A stretch of 64,000 nt of DNA. It comes from Plumapathes pennacea (Eukaryota; Cnidaria; Anthozoa; Antipatharia; Myriopathidae). The translations under genes and the position numbers were made by a program. The stretch is from contig OZ038469.1 of NCBI GenBank assembly GCA_964036295.1, forward strand, positions 1,376,001 to 1,440,000. The letters run 5' to 3'. The notes below the pieces were generated by a model that did no database searches, was not told the origin of the DNA, and was given only the letters and a program-made list of their open reading frames with translations. Position 1 is the first letter of the stretch; every line of letters starts with the position of its first letter. Below, one piece after another: positions 12,086-23,034 of the stretch.

Positions 12086-12646
12086 GTGAAGTAGAGTGAT
12101 CTACTTTCAAATTTTCTTTTAGTTTTTCCCAGAGGGTTTTTCATATAGTAGGGAGAACTTGGTGCTTGATGGCTGTTCCATTTTGTGAGAACAGAGTTTC
12201 GTGTCGCCCTTTGGGGCCTTTAGATATTCGATGTAGAAATGGAAATATGCATAGATATTTTGGAGGCGAGGTTCTGGCGCAATTTTGTTATACGATAAAT
12301 GGACGTCTGAGCCTTGTATCCAGCGTGTGCGTAGAATTCATAAAAACTCCATCTCACATTTCCTCAGACCATTAGTTTCCGTGTAAGTGAGTTGCATCGT
12401 TGTGGAAGCCATGTTGACTAAAAACGAGATCTAAAAAAAGAACAGCGAGCAGTAAAGAATTATCCTTTTCGGCAATCTTTTGAAAGCCGGGCGCAGCATC
12501 AGTCAGTGACTAAGCGATTTTTATTCAAATAAAGCGACGTTTCTACCATGCTTTATGCTAATATCTGACGAACCCTTGTTAAGCGACCAGTGAGCGACCT
12601 AAATTTGTGTGTGTGTGTCTTGTTCAGTTTGATTGTTTTCTGAGTT

Positions 12647-14833
12647 TTAGCTGCATATCTTGGCGTGTGTCCAGCCACGTTCAGTTGGGTACCTGGTGAG
12701 ACAGAGCTGGCCCAAATTAAGATCACGAAGACAGTGTTGCTCCAACCTAGGCTCCACATACACTCCCATCAACCCTCCGAGCAGCGCTCCCGCCGAATCA
12801 CCGACAGTGAATATGCCCAGGCCAAACTCTTTCCTCCCTGTTTCAGAGATCAGATCATCAATGGTACACACTGAATTTATGCACATCGATCCAAAAGCGA
12901 ATCCATGAGTGGCGCATAAGATGATGATGATAGCTACATGAGGGACGAAACGATACCAACTGCAGAACACAAAAAACAGTAGATGCGCCAACACTACCCC
13001 TGCTAGAATCCACGTTTTCTTTATGCGAATGTAGGGGAGCGCAATCGGGAAGGCGCAGGTGGTGATCAGGATATGGGAGCGTCCAAGGAACTTGCCCAAG
13101 TCGTAGCTGAGAGCGTAGTATTGATAATGGTCCCGCGGGATAAAGGAAGCGTTTTTGAATGCTATGGTTGTGATGACTGCTTGGTTGACCAAGTACGCGG
13201 CATAGTAAACAGCAAAGAGGAAGGAGATGTAGGGGTAAATCGCCTGTGCAGTGGCAAACTGTCCTCTTGTGAAACATTCGTGACCGGGTTTAGGTTCGGG
13301 TTCTTGACTGAGTTCTGCGTCAGATTCTTCGTGGGTCGTGGGGTCTGATGTCGCGTCAAGAGCGGTGTACACTGCTCCCTGGTGTTGTTTTTCTGTTTGT
13401 TTGTGGTTTTGATCTTTGGTTAGAATGACGTAGAAAGCAAAGAAAAGCAGAACTGTCGGTATTGTCATGGCTACCACCGTTCTGGGGCTGACGCATACCC
13501 ACGTGGTGAGACCTGGTGAAGAAGTGCAAGAAACATATCGGTAAAGGAGGTATCATGGGTACCCTGGTTTACTCTTCAAGAGTTTTCCGACAAGAACGGC
13601 GGCGACGAAGCAAGCGGAAAGGACCTCCGGGCGCGCGAGGTAAGAACCTCACTTTCATTTCGTCGCTGATTGGTTAATGTTTGACGAACACAATAGCGAT
13701 CGGGAGCGAGAAGAACTGGCATGGAAGTGAGGTTGCTGCCTCGCGCGGCCAGAGGTTCCCTCGCCTTTATATATAAAAAATAAACTTCAGTCGGCATGGC
13801 AAAAAGTCATCATATATAAATCATGAAATTATTTCAAACCTCGAGTTTTCACTATTTGCAAACAATCACACCGGCAAATTTAAATTTTTTATAAATAAGG
13901 GAAAAAACGACACAATAGCTGTGGTTACACACACCGTGGTATCAGCGAATCCCAAGGTAAATTTGACCACGGCAAATTCACCTTTGGGATTTTCGGTACC
14001 CGAGATGATTCAGGTCGCACAGTGGATAACTCCCTTGGTGAAATCAGCCAACCAAAACACTTTGTCATTGAAGCTTCAAAGGACAAAAGTGTCATATGTA
14101 AATGATGAAATTCACTCGGTGCGACAAAAGTCATTATATATAAATCATGAAATTATGTGACACCTTGAGTTTCATTTATATATAATCACTCTCGCAATTT
14201 TACATTGTTTATGAATAAGGGAAAAAACGACATAAATTTCTGCTAAAGTACATTTGGCGCCCCAGACTGTCCTCATTCAAGTGAGAGAGGGCAAGGTTGC
14301 GAATCATTGCAGTCACGTTTCACCTTTTTTCCTATGTAATCGGTTCAACCGGGCAAAAGACTCTTACCTGTATAAAAAATGGGCATCAGAATACAGGTAA
14401 AGCCTTGTCCTGCGACCAACGCACTGACCGTGACTCTTTCATAATGAGCGGTCATAGCGAAGAAGGTGATCTCAGCCAGAGAGGTGCCCAAATTCAATAC
14501 AAAAATGCCAGCGAGCCTCCAGTGTGTTTCAGCCGTAGTCACGACCAGAATCAAACCCGAGAGGTAGATAAGAACAATTAAGAAAAGCCGCTTTCGATAG
14601 GAAATGTTCTGCATGAACCAGGGTACAACCGACTTCAGAAGCAACATCGGCAATTTTGAAGCCGTGACGACGCTTGATGTAGCTAATGAGCTACCGGAGA
14701 GAATGTCCGGCCCAGCAATGATGACCAACTCATCAAAGCAAAAACTTAAGAGGCCGAAGAAGAAACAGATGGTTTGTTTCAAGGTGTTCCTGTTCCAGAT
14801 GGCTTTCTTGTGTTCCTCGTATTGCGGCGCCAT
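12647..14833 (-). CDS. CLN3: CLN3/battenin-like membrane protein, copy 2
   Basis: Same two-exon structure as copy 1: exon 1 14833-14368 and exon 2 13512-12647, giving 443 aa. Start MAPQYEEHKKAIWNR and end THAKICS are shared with the other copies. The helices and family motifs are intact (SLAEITFFAMTAHYE, LVNQAVITT, GKFLGRSHI, GDSAGALLGG). Differences from copy 1 are mostly conservative, such as LVNQ for LANQ, plus the ELSQ-containing loop (SDAELSQEPEPK). No frameshift or stop is seen. A minus-strand AATAAA at about 12509-12515, made by the duplication joint, lies about 130 nt past the stop. The high similarity to copies 1 and 3 points to recent duplication or gene conversion. Confidence 0.88.
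13947..13994. repeat. Intron hairpin shared by the CLN3-like copies (copy 2)
   Basis: Inverted arms 'gaatcccaaggtaaatttg' and 'caaattcacctttgggatt' around 'accacgg', at the matching position of the copy 2 intron. The right arm has one extra T. Confidence 0.55.
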
Positions 14834-15362
14834 TTCTCGTGCTGTGAATCAATGAGTGGGTTCACACTGGAGCAAAAGCATACTCAAAAAGAGCACCACC
14901 CTCAAGTGCACTTACACTTGTATGTACTTGCGAAATAAGCGTTTACAGTAGAGCTGTCAATCACCGAAGCAAACACCCATGTTAAGGCTGCTGGCCTTCA
15001 TGCGTTTTTTTTTTTTTAACTAGAGGGCATGGGCTATTCAGCAAACGTATCTCTACATTCTATTGAATGAAATTTTCCGCTTGCCGGAACCGCGCCGAGA
15101 TTTCTCGTATTTCGTGCGAGTGTTTCATCACCACCATGTCGTCAGAAATCGCCGCAGAGTTTAGGCTTAGCCCCGATCGCAAACTTGGTTTGGTTTGCTA
15201 TTTGCAAAACGGGATTTGGACCCACTGTGGAAAATGCACTTTCGCAGTACATTTTCGTTCCACCGAACAGGTTCTGTCAAGTAAAATCTACAGTATGGTT
15301 TGGCCTCACACCACAATTAACACAATAAATGACACACACAAGCGAGCAAGTAAACACTTTAA

Positions 15363-15898
15363 TTGTATTTCAGCACTTTTAGCGCATGTTTAGGTCATTC
15401 GTATCCGATTCCCACGATGCAGTCATTTGCGTCATCAGACACGGATGATACGTCAAATTACTGCGTGTCACTTACGGCTCCGGTCAGGAAACTTTGGAAG
15501 CCGGAGCACTGTCAAGGCTGGGAGACTGGAACCGAATTAGAGTAAACTTGATTCAGGTGATATTTCCCGGCCCAAATCGACCCAGAATCACAATAAATAA
15601 CACACACCAACGAGCAAGTAAACTCTTTTATTGTATTTCAGCACTTTTAGCGCATGTTTAGGTCATTCGTATCCGATTCCCACGATGCAGTCATTCGCGT
15701 TATCAGACACGAATGATGCGTCAAATTACTGCGTATCACTTACGGCTCCGGTCAGGAAGCTTTGGAAGCCGGAGCACTGTCAAGGCTGGGAGACTGGAAC
15801 CGAATTAGAGTAAACTTGATTCAGGTGATATTTCCCGGCCCAAATCGACCCAGAATCACAATAAATAACACACACCAACGAGCAAGTAAACACTTGTA
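15363..15898. repeat. Extra 268-bp tandem duplication inside unit B
   Basis: A block of about 268 bp, including 'ttagcgcatgtttaggtcat' and the segment ending near 'cacaccaacgagcaagtaaa', occurs twice in a row (starting about 15363 and 15631). Units A and C have one copy of this block. Small differences between the two copies show it is not an assembly-perfect repeat. Confidence 0.7.
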
Positions 15899-16378
15899 TT
15901 CTATTTCAGCACTTTTAGCGCATAATCAGGTTATTCGTAATTTCCCACGCAAATTAATTCTCTGATGGCAGCTGGGCCTCTTTTGCCCGGAAGCTGTCGT
16001 CGAGAAACGCGACTCGATAAGAAAAATAAAACCTCTGGAATCCAGGGTAGAAGAAGGTCGAAAATCAGAAAAAAGAAAAAAACAATCGTCTGCTCATGTT
16101 CAGAATGAATTTAAAATTTGGAATTGATCAAGTGAACTGAACAACAGGGCGTGTCTTGAAAGTTGTAAAACTAGGTCCCAGGGATCAATCCGAGCATTTA
16201 TCATACCAAGCGTTATGTTGGTGATAATCGCGATGGTCTTCCTCCCTTTGGGGCAAGGTTAACACACTTCCGTATGATCGAGGGTGAGATAAAGTATTTG
16301 GCAGAGATGTCTTTTGCCCAATACATTGCGATTCCGGTTTAACGGACCATTCAGTGCATCGCGTGATGTTGATGCTCA

Positions 16379-16572
16379 CTTTAACATACGAAGCCTGTGC
16401 CGCAATTTTGATGATTTATCAACGCTGTTGGTTGACGTCAACAATAAATTTTCGATTGTAGGCATCACTGAAACTTGGCTTCAAGACTCATCACATACTG
16501 TAGATATGGATGGCTATAATTTTGTCCATTGTAACCGATCGAACAGATCCGCATGGTGGTGGTGTTGGTGGT
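16379..16572 (+). mobile_element. LINE endonuclease fragment, unit B
   Basis: Second copy of the 11893-12085 fragment, without the internal stop: HFNIRSLCRNFDDLSTLLVD, FSIVGITETWLQDSS, YNFVHCNRSNR. It ends at the same GGT-rich break before the RBM25-intron copy. It therefore duplicated with the unit rather than inserting independently. Confidence 0.75.
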
Positions 16573-17132
16573 GAAGTAGAGTGATCTACTTTCAAATTTT
16601 CTTTTAGTTTTTCCCAGAGAGTTTTTCATATAGTAGGGAGAACTTGGTGCTTGATGGCTGTTCCATTTTGTGAGAACAGAGTTTCGTGTCGCCCTTTGGG
16701 GCCTTTAGATATTCGATGTAGAAATGGAAATATGCATAGATATTTTGGAGGCGAGGTTCTGGCGCAATTTTGTTATACGATAAATGGACGTCTGAGCCTT
16801 GTATCCAGCGTGTGCGTAGAATTCATAAAAACTCCATCTCACATTTCCTCAGACCATTAGTTTCCGTGTAAGTGAGTTGCATCGTTGTGGAAGCCATGTT
16901 GACTAAAAACGAGATCTAAAAAAAAGAACAGCGAGCAGTAAAGAATTATCCTTTTCGGTAATTTTTTGAAAGCCGGGCGCAGCATCAGTCAGTGACTAAG
17001 CGATTTTTATTCAAATAAAGCGACGTTTCTACCATGCTTTATGCTAATATCTGACGAACCCTTGTTAAGCGACCAGTGAGCGACCTAAATTTGTGTGTGT
17101 GTGTCTTGTTCAGTTTGATTGTTTTCTGAGTT

Positions 17133-19882
17133 TTAGCTGCATATCTTGGCGTGTGTCCAGCCACGTTCAGTTGGGTACCTGGTGAGACAGAGCTGTCCCA
17201 AATTAAGATCACGAAGACAGTGTTGCTCCAACCTGGGCTCCACATACACCCCCATCAACCCTCCGATCAGCGCTCCCGCCGAATCACCGACAGTGAATAT
17301 GCCCAGGCCAAACTCTTTCCTCCCTGTTTCAGAGATCAGATCATCAATGGTACACACTGAATTTATGCACATCGATCCAAAAGCGAATCCATGAGTGGTG
17401 CATAAGATGATGATGATAGCTACATGAGGGACGAAACGATACCAACTGCAGAACACAAAAAACAGTAGATGTGCCAACACTACCCCTGTTAGGATCCACG
17501 TTTTCTTTAAGCGAATGTAGGGGAGCGCAATCGGGAAGGCGCAGGTGGTGATCAGGATATGGGAGCGTCCAAGGAACTTGCCCAGGTCGTAGCTGAGAGC
17601 GTAGTATTGATAATGGTCCCGCGGGATAAAGGAAGCGTTCTTGAATGCTATGGTTGTGATGACCGCTTGGTTGGCCAAGTACGCGGCATAGTAAACAACA
17701 AAGAGGAAGGAGATGTAGGGGTAAATCGCCTGTGCAGTGGCAAACTGCTCTCTTGTGAAACATTTGTGACGGGGTTTAGGTTCGGGCTCTTGACTGAGTT
17801 CTGCATCAGATTCTTCGCTGGTCGAAAGTTCCGATGTCGCATCAAGTGCGGTGTACGTTGCTCCCTGGATTTGTTTTTCTGTTTGTTTGTGGTTTTGATC
17901 TTTGGTTAGAATGACGTAGAAAACAAAGAAGAGCAGAACTGTCGGCATTGTCATGGTTACGACCGTTCTGGGGCTGACGCATATCCATGTGGTGAGACCT
18001 GATGAAGAAGTGCAATATACATTTCGGTAAGGAAGGTTTATATTAATGTTGTTGTATCGTGGGTACCCTGGTTTCAGAGGTCCTTATATTGCTCCTTCAA
18101 GAGTTTTCCAACAAGAACGGCGGCGACGAAGCGAGCGGAAGAGACCTCCGGACGCGCGAGGTAGGAACCTCACTTTCATGAATACAGCTGAACTTCGTCG
18201 CTGATTGGTTAATGTTTGACAAACACAATGGCAATCTCGAGTGAGAAGAACTGGCATGCAAGTGAGGTTGCTACCTCACGCGCCCAGAGGTTCCCTCGCC
18301 TTTATATATAAATATAAAATTCAGCCGGCGTGGGAAAAGTCATTATGTATAAATCATGAAATTATGTTCAAACCTCGAGTTTCATTATTTATAAATAATC
18401 ACACCGGCAAATTTACATTATTTATAAATAATAGCTGGGTTACACAAACCGTGGTATCAGCGAATCCCAAGGTAAATTTGACCACGGCAAATTCACCTTG
18501 GGATTTCCGGTACCCGAGATGATTCAGGTCGCACAGTAAATAACTCCCTAGGTGAAATCAGCCAACCAAAACACATCTGTCAAAAATCACCGCCTTGAAA
18601 GTTCTTCCAAAGAGGTAGCGAGTCTATTGTGGATTCTACTGGTTCTTTCTTACCATCGCTGTTCTCTAGTGTCATCAACCCAATTATTCGTGCTAAGATT
18701 ATGAGGAGAAGGCACCTCCAGTTACGTCTAATCCGTGCAATTGAATTCGCAATTGCACATGAGCGTGGACCTCTTGCCAGAGCTCCTAGACGTATTTGGG
18801 TTCTTCCGAGACCACAGCTAATTCGCAGATCAATTCGCGGCAAATTGAAAACAAAAAAATACTCTGGCGGTAATGTTTGTGTAAAGTTTTCCGAATTCCT
18901 CAACAGTCAGTTGGCACTCGCTGATTGGTCTATTTGCCGTGGGAATCAGAAAACCTTAGCTCGCTTGCTCTGGAAGTGTCATGGACTTTTCTTTTGTTCT
19001 TTTTGATGTATCCATGGAGATTACTTACGTCCGGAAAGTGTTTCCCGTGGTAAAAGGGCTGTGTGGAACCGCAGCTATTTTTTTCAGTGCCCCATAGTGC
19101 TTATTCAAGTGAAGCAGGCGGGCCGCGGACCAGTGCAGCCACGTTTCACATTTTGCCGACCTGCTTGCGCGCAACAAAAATCATTATAAATCATGAAATT
19201 ATCCCACACCTTAAGTTTCATTTATATATAATCACTCTCACAGTTTTACATTGTTTATAAATAAGGGAAAAAACGACATAAATTTCTGCTAAAGTACATT
19301 TGGCGCTCCAGACTATGCTCATTCAAGTGAGAGGGGGCAAGGTTGCGAATCATTGCAGTCACATTTCACCTTTTTTCCTATGTAATCGGTTCAACCGGGC
19401 ATAAGACTCTTACCTGTATAAAAAATGGGCATCAGAATACAAGTGAAGCCTTGTCCAGCGACCAACGCACTGACCGTGACTCTTTCATAATGAGCGGTCA
19501 TAGCGAAGAAGGTGATCTCAGCCAGAGAGGTGCCCAAATTCAATACAAAAATGCCAGCGAGCCTCCAGTGTGTTTCAGCCGTTGTCACGACCAGAATCAA
19601 ACCCGAGAGGTAGACCAGAACAATTAAGAAAAGCCGCTTTCGATAGGAAATGTTCTGCATGAACCAGGGTACAACCGACTTCAGAAGCAACATCGGCAAT
19701 TTTGAAGCCGTGACGACGCTTGATGTAGCTAATGAGCTACCGGAGAGAATGTCTGGCCCAGCAATGATAACCAGCTCATCAAAGCAAAAACTTAACAGGC
19801 CAAAGAAGAAGAAACAGATGGTTTGTTTCAAGGTGTTCCTGTTCCAGATGGCTTTCTTGTGTTCCTCGTATTGCGGCGCCAT
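17133..19882 (-). CDS. CLN3: CLN3/battenin-like membrane protein, copy 3
   Basis: Exon 1 runs 19882-19414 and exon 2 runs 17998-17133; the join is in phase and gives 444 aa. One more Phe in the first helix (CFFFFGLL) explains the extra codon relative to copy 2. Family motifs are intact (SLAEITFFAMTAHYE, LANQAVITT, GKFLGRSHI, GDSAGALIGG). The intron is about 1.4 kb against about 0.9 kb in copies 1 and 2, because of a private insertion at about 18590-19170. No disabling change is seen, so all three copies could be expressed. Confidence 0.88.
18462..18506. repeat. Intron hairpin shared by the CLN3-like copies (copy 3)
   Basis: Same inverted arms as in copies 1 and 2 ('gaatcccaaggtaaatttg' and 'caaattcaccttgggattt'), intact in this copy. 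Confidence 0.55.
18590..19170. repeat. Insertion in the copy 3 intron, partly a diverged paralogous intron piece
   Basis: Absent from copies 1 and 2. A plus-strand open frame (18629-19006) is rich in Arg and has no domain I can name. It ends in sequence at about 19075-19165 ('attcaagtgaagcagg', 'cagccacgtttcacattt') that resembles the normal intron end at about 19300-19375. Part of the insertion may therefore come from an older, more diverged relative of this intron. A decayed transposon is the alternative. Confidence 0.4.
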
Positions 19883-20514
19883 TTCTCGTGCTGTGAATCA
19901 AGGAGTGGGTTCACACTGGAGCAAAAGTATACTCAACAAGAGCACCACCCTCAAGTGCACTTACACTCGTATGTACTTGCGAAATAAGCGTTTATAGTAG
20001 AACTGTCAATAACCGAAGGAAACATCCTTGTCAAGGCTCATGGCCAGAAATAGCGGACACGCATGCGCATTAGGGGCTGCAATTTATTTGGCTTTCAGTG
20101 TAAACTAAACAAGAGACTTTACTATGGAGATGGACACAAAAATTATCGTACCTTTGAACTAGAGACTAATTAGCAAGCTGTTCAACCGGATTCTCTTATA
20201 ATACAATGATACCGAAAATACTAACACAAAATCAGTAGCTGTCCATTTGTACTTCTTGCGTTTTTCCAATGTAAAGATGCAAGACACGTCTAAGAGACAA
20301 CAGTATGGCAGACAAGCTGAAAACGGCATACTGGATGAGAGTAACTGACCGTTTTGCGGCGAAGTTGTTGAAATATCGAAGCTGTTCAATCGGTTCTTAC
20401 TTCAAGAAAGGTCATTCTTCTGAACAAACTTATTGGTAACCCTCGGCACTTTGTATCTCTTGCGTTTTTGGATTATAAAGATGTGTTTTGGTGAATTTAG
20501 CCGCACAATCACTC

Positions 20515-21009
20515 GGGGTGTCTAGAAAACTAAAACCTCAGACCTCAGACCTAGAAAACTCAGACCCCCCAACTTCGACCATTCCTTCTCGTAATTACTT
20601 TAACCGGAAGCTGCTCGAGCGAGACATCAAACAATGCGGTATTTTTAGCCATTTCGCAAACATTCGGCAGGGTCTTAGTTTTCCAGATCTGGAAAACTCA
20701 GACCCCCCAAAATACGCTAAACGATTCGACCATTCCTTCTCGTAATTACTTTAACCGGAAACTGCTCGAGCGAGACATCAAACAATGCGGTATTTTTAGC
20801 CATTTCGCAAACATTCGGCAGGGTCTTAGTTTTCCAGATCTGGATGAATGTTTGCGAAATGGCTAAAAATACCGCATTGTTTGATGTCTCGCTCGAGCAG
20901 CTTCCGGTTAAAGTAATTACGAGAAGGAATGGTCGAATCGTTTAGCGTATTTTGGGGGGTCTGAGTTTTCTAGGTCTGAGGTCTGAGGTCTTAGTTTTCT
21001 AGACACCCC
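20515..21009. mobile_element. Fold-back DNA transposon with 8-bp target-site duplication
   Basis: The element starts 'ggggtgtctagaaaactaa' and ends with the exact inverted copy. It is flanked on both sides by AATCACTC, an 8-bp target-site duplication. Inside, a block of about 115 bp ('cgaccattccttctcgtaat' to 'cagatctgga') occurs twice in direct orientation (about 20577 and 20717), and its inverted copy fills the right side (about 20845-20955). No transposase is present, so it is non-autonomous. An 8-bp duplication fits hAT, P or Merlin superfamilies; the termini alone do not decide which. Confidence 0.75.
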
Positions 21010-22142
21010 AATCACTCGATACGCACGCTTAATGAAGCAAGGCTCGATGCTACTCACGATCGGTTCTTACTCCCTCTGATCGGCCCCGGCGATCGACCAA
21101 GTTGTTCAAAACAAACTGTGTAGCCTTGTGAGTAAACCATCCTTCAAAGTGAGTTCAGGATTTGTTTTGGGAATTTAATGGAGCTTTGAAAGAGACGTCG
21201 CGAATCGTGGCGCATAAATACGGTTGTTCAAGAACGGACAAGGAAAATGCACTTTCGAAATACATTTTCGTCCCACCGAACAGGTTCTGTCAAGTAAAAT
21301 CTACAGTATGGTTTGGCCCCACACCACAATGAACACAATAAACAACACACACAAGCGAGCAAGTAAACACTTTAATTGTATTTCAGCACTTTTAGCGCAT
21401 GTTTAGGTCATTCGTATCCGATTCCCACGATGCAATCATTCGCGTCATCAGACACGGATGATGCGTCAAATTACTGCGTCTCACTTACGGCTCCGGTCAG
21501 GAAGCTTTGGAAGCCGGAGCACTGTCAAGGCTGGGAGACTGGAACCGAATTATGGTAAACTTGATTCAGGTGATATTTCCCGGCCCAAATCGACCCAGAA
21601 TCACAATAAATAACACACACCAACGAGCAAGTAAACACTTGTATTCTATTTCAGCACTTTTAGCGCATAATCAGGTTATTCGTAATTTCCCACGCAAATT
21701 AATTCTCTGATGGCAGCTAGGCCTCTTTTGCCCGGAAGCTGTCGTCGAGAAACGCGACTCGATAAGAAAAATAAAACCTCTGGAATCCAGGGCAGAAGAA
21801 GGTCGAAAATCAGAAAAAAGAAAAAACAATCGTCTGCTCATGTTCAGAATGAATTTAAAATTTGGAATTGATCAAGTGAACTGTACAACAGGGCGTGTCT
21901 TGAAAGTTGTAAAACTAGGTCCCAGGGATCAATCCGAGCATTTATCATACCAAGCGTCATGTTGGTGAAAATCGCGATGGTCTTCCTCCGTTTGGGGCAA
22001 GGTTAACACACTTCCGTATGATCGAGGGTGAGATAAAGTATTTGGCAGAGATGTCTTTTGCCCAATACATTGCGATTCCGGTTTAACGGACCATTCAGTG
22101 CATCGCGTGATGTTGATGCTCACTTAGACTGTCGCGTCATCT

Positions 22143-22670
22143 GTGCATAAGATGACTGTGATTTGGAGAATTGCCAATTTGTGGAGGAGTTTTAAGAATT
22201 GGTTAGTTATGAATCTCACAATGACCATCGGCCAGATAATCACTAACTTGTGGAATAATTTGAATTGGCTGGTTATCTGTCGGTCGGAGTCCTACGACCC
22301 CCTTGTTGAAGATCATCTCAACTTAATGATAATTGCCAAGGCAAGGATGAACCCTGGTTTTTGCTACATAGGCTGGGATACTGACATGAACGAGCTTTTA
22401 AGGCCGATATTAAGAACTGGGACAAACCAATGCTGTTGGCTCCCCACTGATCCTTCTTTTGAAGTGGGCCAGGTGCATATATTTCAAGTGGGCATCCGTA
22501 GCCTCCCAGAGATTCCAAATCCACATAATGCAAATGATGTTCAAGTAAAGTATTGTGGACAGGCTCCTAGCTGCTGCAGGTGGCATCGCTAACCTGTTCA
22601 ACATACTTGCTCCACTGAGCCACGATAAAGTAGAGGATATCTTTGGGGGTGCGAACATCGTTCAGAAACG
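22143..22670 (+). pseudogene. Possible broken gene fragment of unknown family
   Basis: An open plus-strand frame runs from about 22143 to 22592 (149 codons, no family recognised). A second frame, opening around 22553, then reads VDRLLAAAGGIANLFNILAP and continues to about 22670, looking coding-like but frame-shifted from the first. Together they may be a decayed exon or retrocopy just beyond the duplication boundary. There is no clear splice context, and chance open frames are a real alternative. Confidence 0.25.
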
Positions 22671-22671
22671 G

Positions 22672-22885
22672 TATTTATTATATACATACTGAGACATACT
22701 CACGAAAAAGCCATATCGTAAAATTTCGTACGCAAATGAGTTCTAGCCAATGAGAGGCCGCGAACGACGCTTTTCACACGTGAAAAAAATCGTTCGTCCA
22801 ATCACAAGCTGCGAACGACGATTTTTCACTACTTTTAAAGGGTTTCCCGGTCCCATCATAAATGTCTCAGTATGTATATAATAAA
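22672..22885. repeat. Fold-back (MITE-like) element
   Basis: Left arm 'attatatacatactgagac' and right arm 'gtctcagtatgtatataat' are inverted copies at the two ends of a segment of about 210 bp. Its interior repeats 'gcgaacgacg' twice. No coding content. Confidence 0.65.
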
Positions 22886-22894
22886 CAGAAAACA

Positions 22895-23034
22895 TCATGG
22901 AAAGTGCTTTGTACAGTTTTTATTCACTCGTTGTTTCGTATCATAAAACTCACTCGCTCGCAAAGCCTCGCTCGTTCGTTTTATGATACTTCACAACTCG
23001 TGAATAAAAACCGTACGCGCGCACTTTCCATGAA
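22895..23034. repeat. Second fold-back element, adjacent
   Basis: A palindrome of about 140 bp bounded by 'catggaaagtgc' and 'gcactttccatg'. The arms include 'gtttttattcac' with 'gtgaataaaaac', and 'gtatcataaaa' with 'ttttatgatac'. It follows the previous fold-back directly. Confidence 0.65.

Larger units (their letters stand above)
12085..16572. repeat. Segmental duplication unit B
   Basis: Second unit. It starts with a copy of the RBM25 intron segment (like 5221-5370), fused to a copy of the RBM25 3' flank (like 7134-7430), fused to the CLN3-like downstream region (like 8236 on). Relative to the native locus, two stretches are missing: about 5370-7134 (the last RBM25 exons) and about 7430-8236. 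The CLN3-like copy 2, its 5' flank and a LINE fragment follow. Confidence 0.8.
16572..22124. repeat. Segmental duplication unit C
   Basis: Third unit, with the same fused RBM25 intron/3'-flank scraps at its start and the CLN3-like copy 3. It carries two private insertions: about 18590-19170 in the gene's intron and about 20037-21235 in the 5' flank. Homology to units A and B stops at about 22124, exactly where the LINE fragment begins in those units. Confidence 0.78.

Noticed and set aside
12858..13348. Open frames in other frames and strand over the CLN3-like second exon (and equivalents near 8788, 17344 and 17559)
   Set aside because: They are shadows of the conserved CLN3-like frame, which has family motifs and correct splice phase.
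11290..16574. Short repeated plus-strand frames (MYFSTFSACLGHSY and MEAGALSRLGD types) as a small gene family
   Set aside because: They recur only because the flanking DNA is duplicated, have no domain, and differ in length with minor changes.
8362..19882. Alternative idea that the three membrane proteins are equilibrative nucleoside or sugar transporters of the general MFS
   Set aside because: Length, the SLAEITFF...TAHYE block, the NQ motif in the seventh helix region and the D-S-A-G end match CLN3 better. A profile search would settle it.
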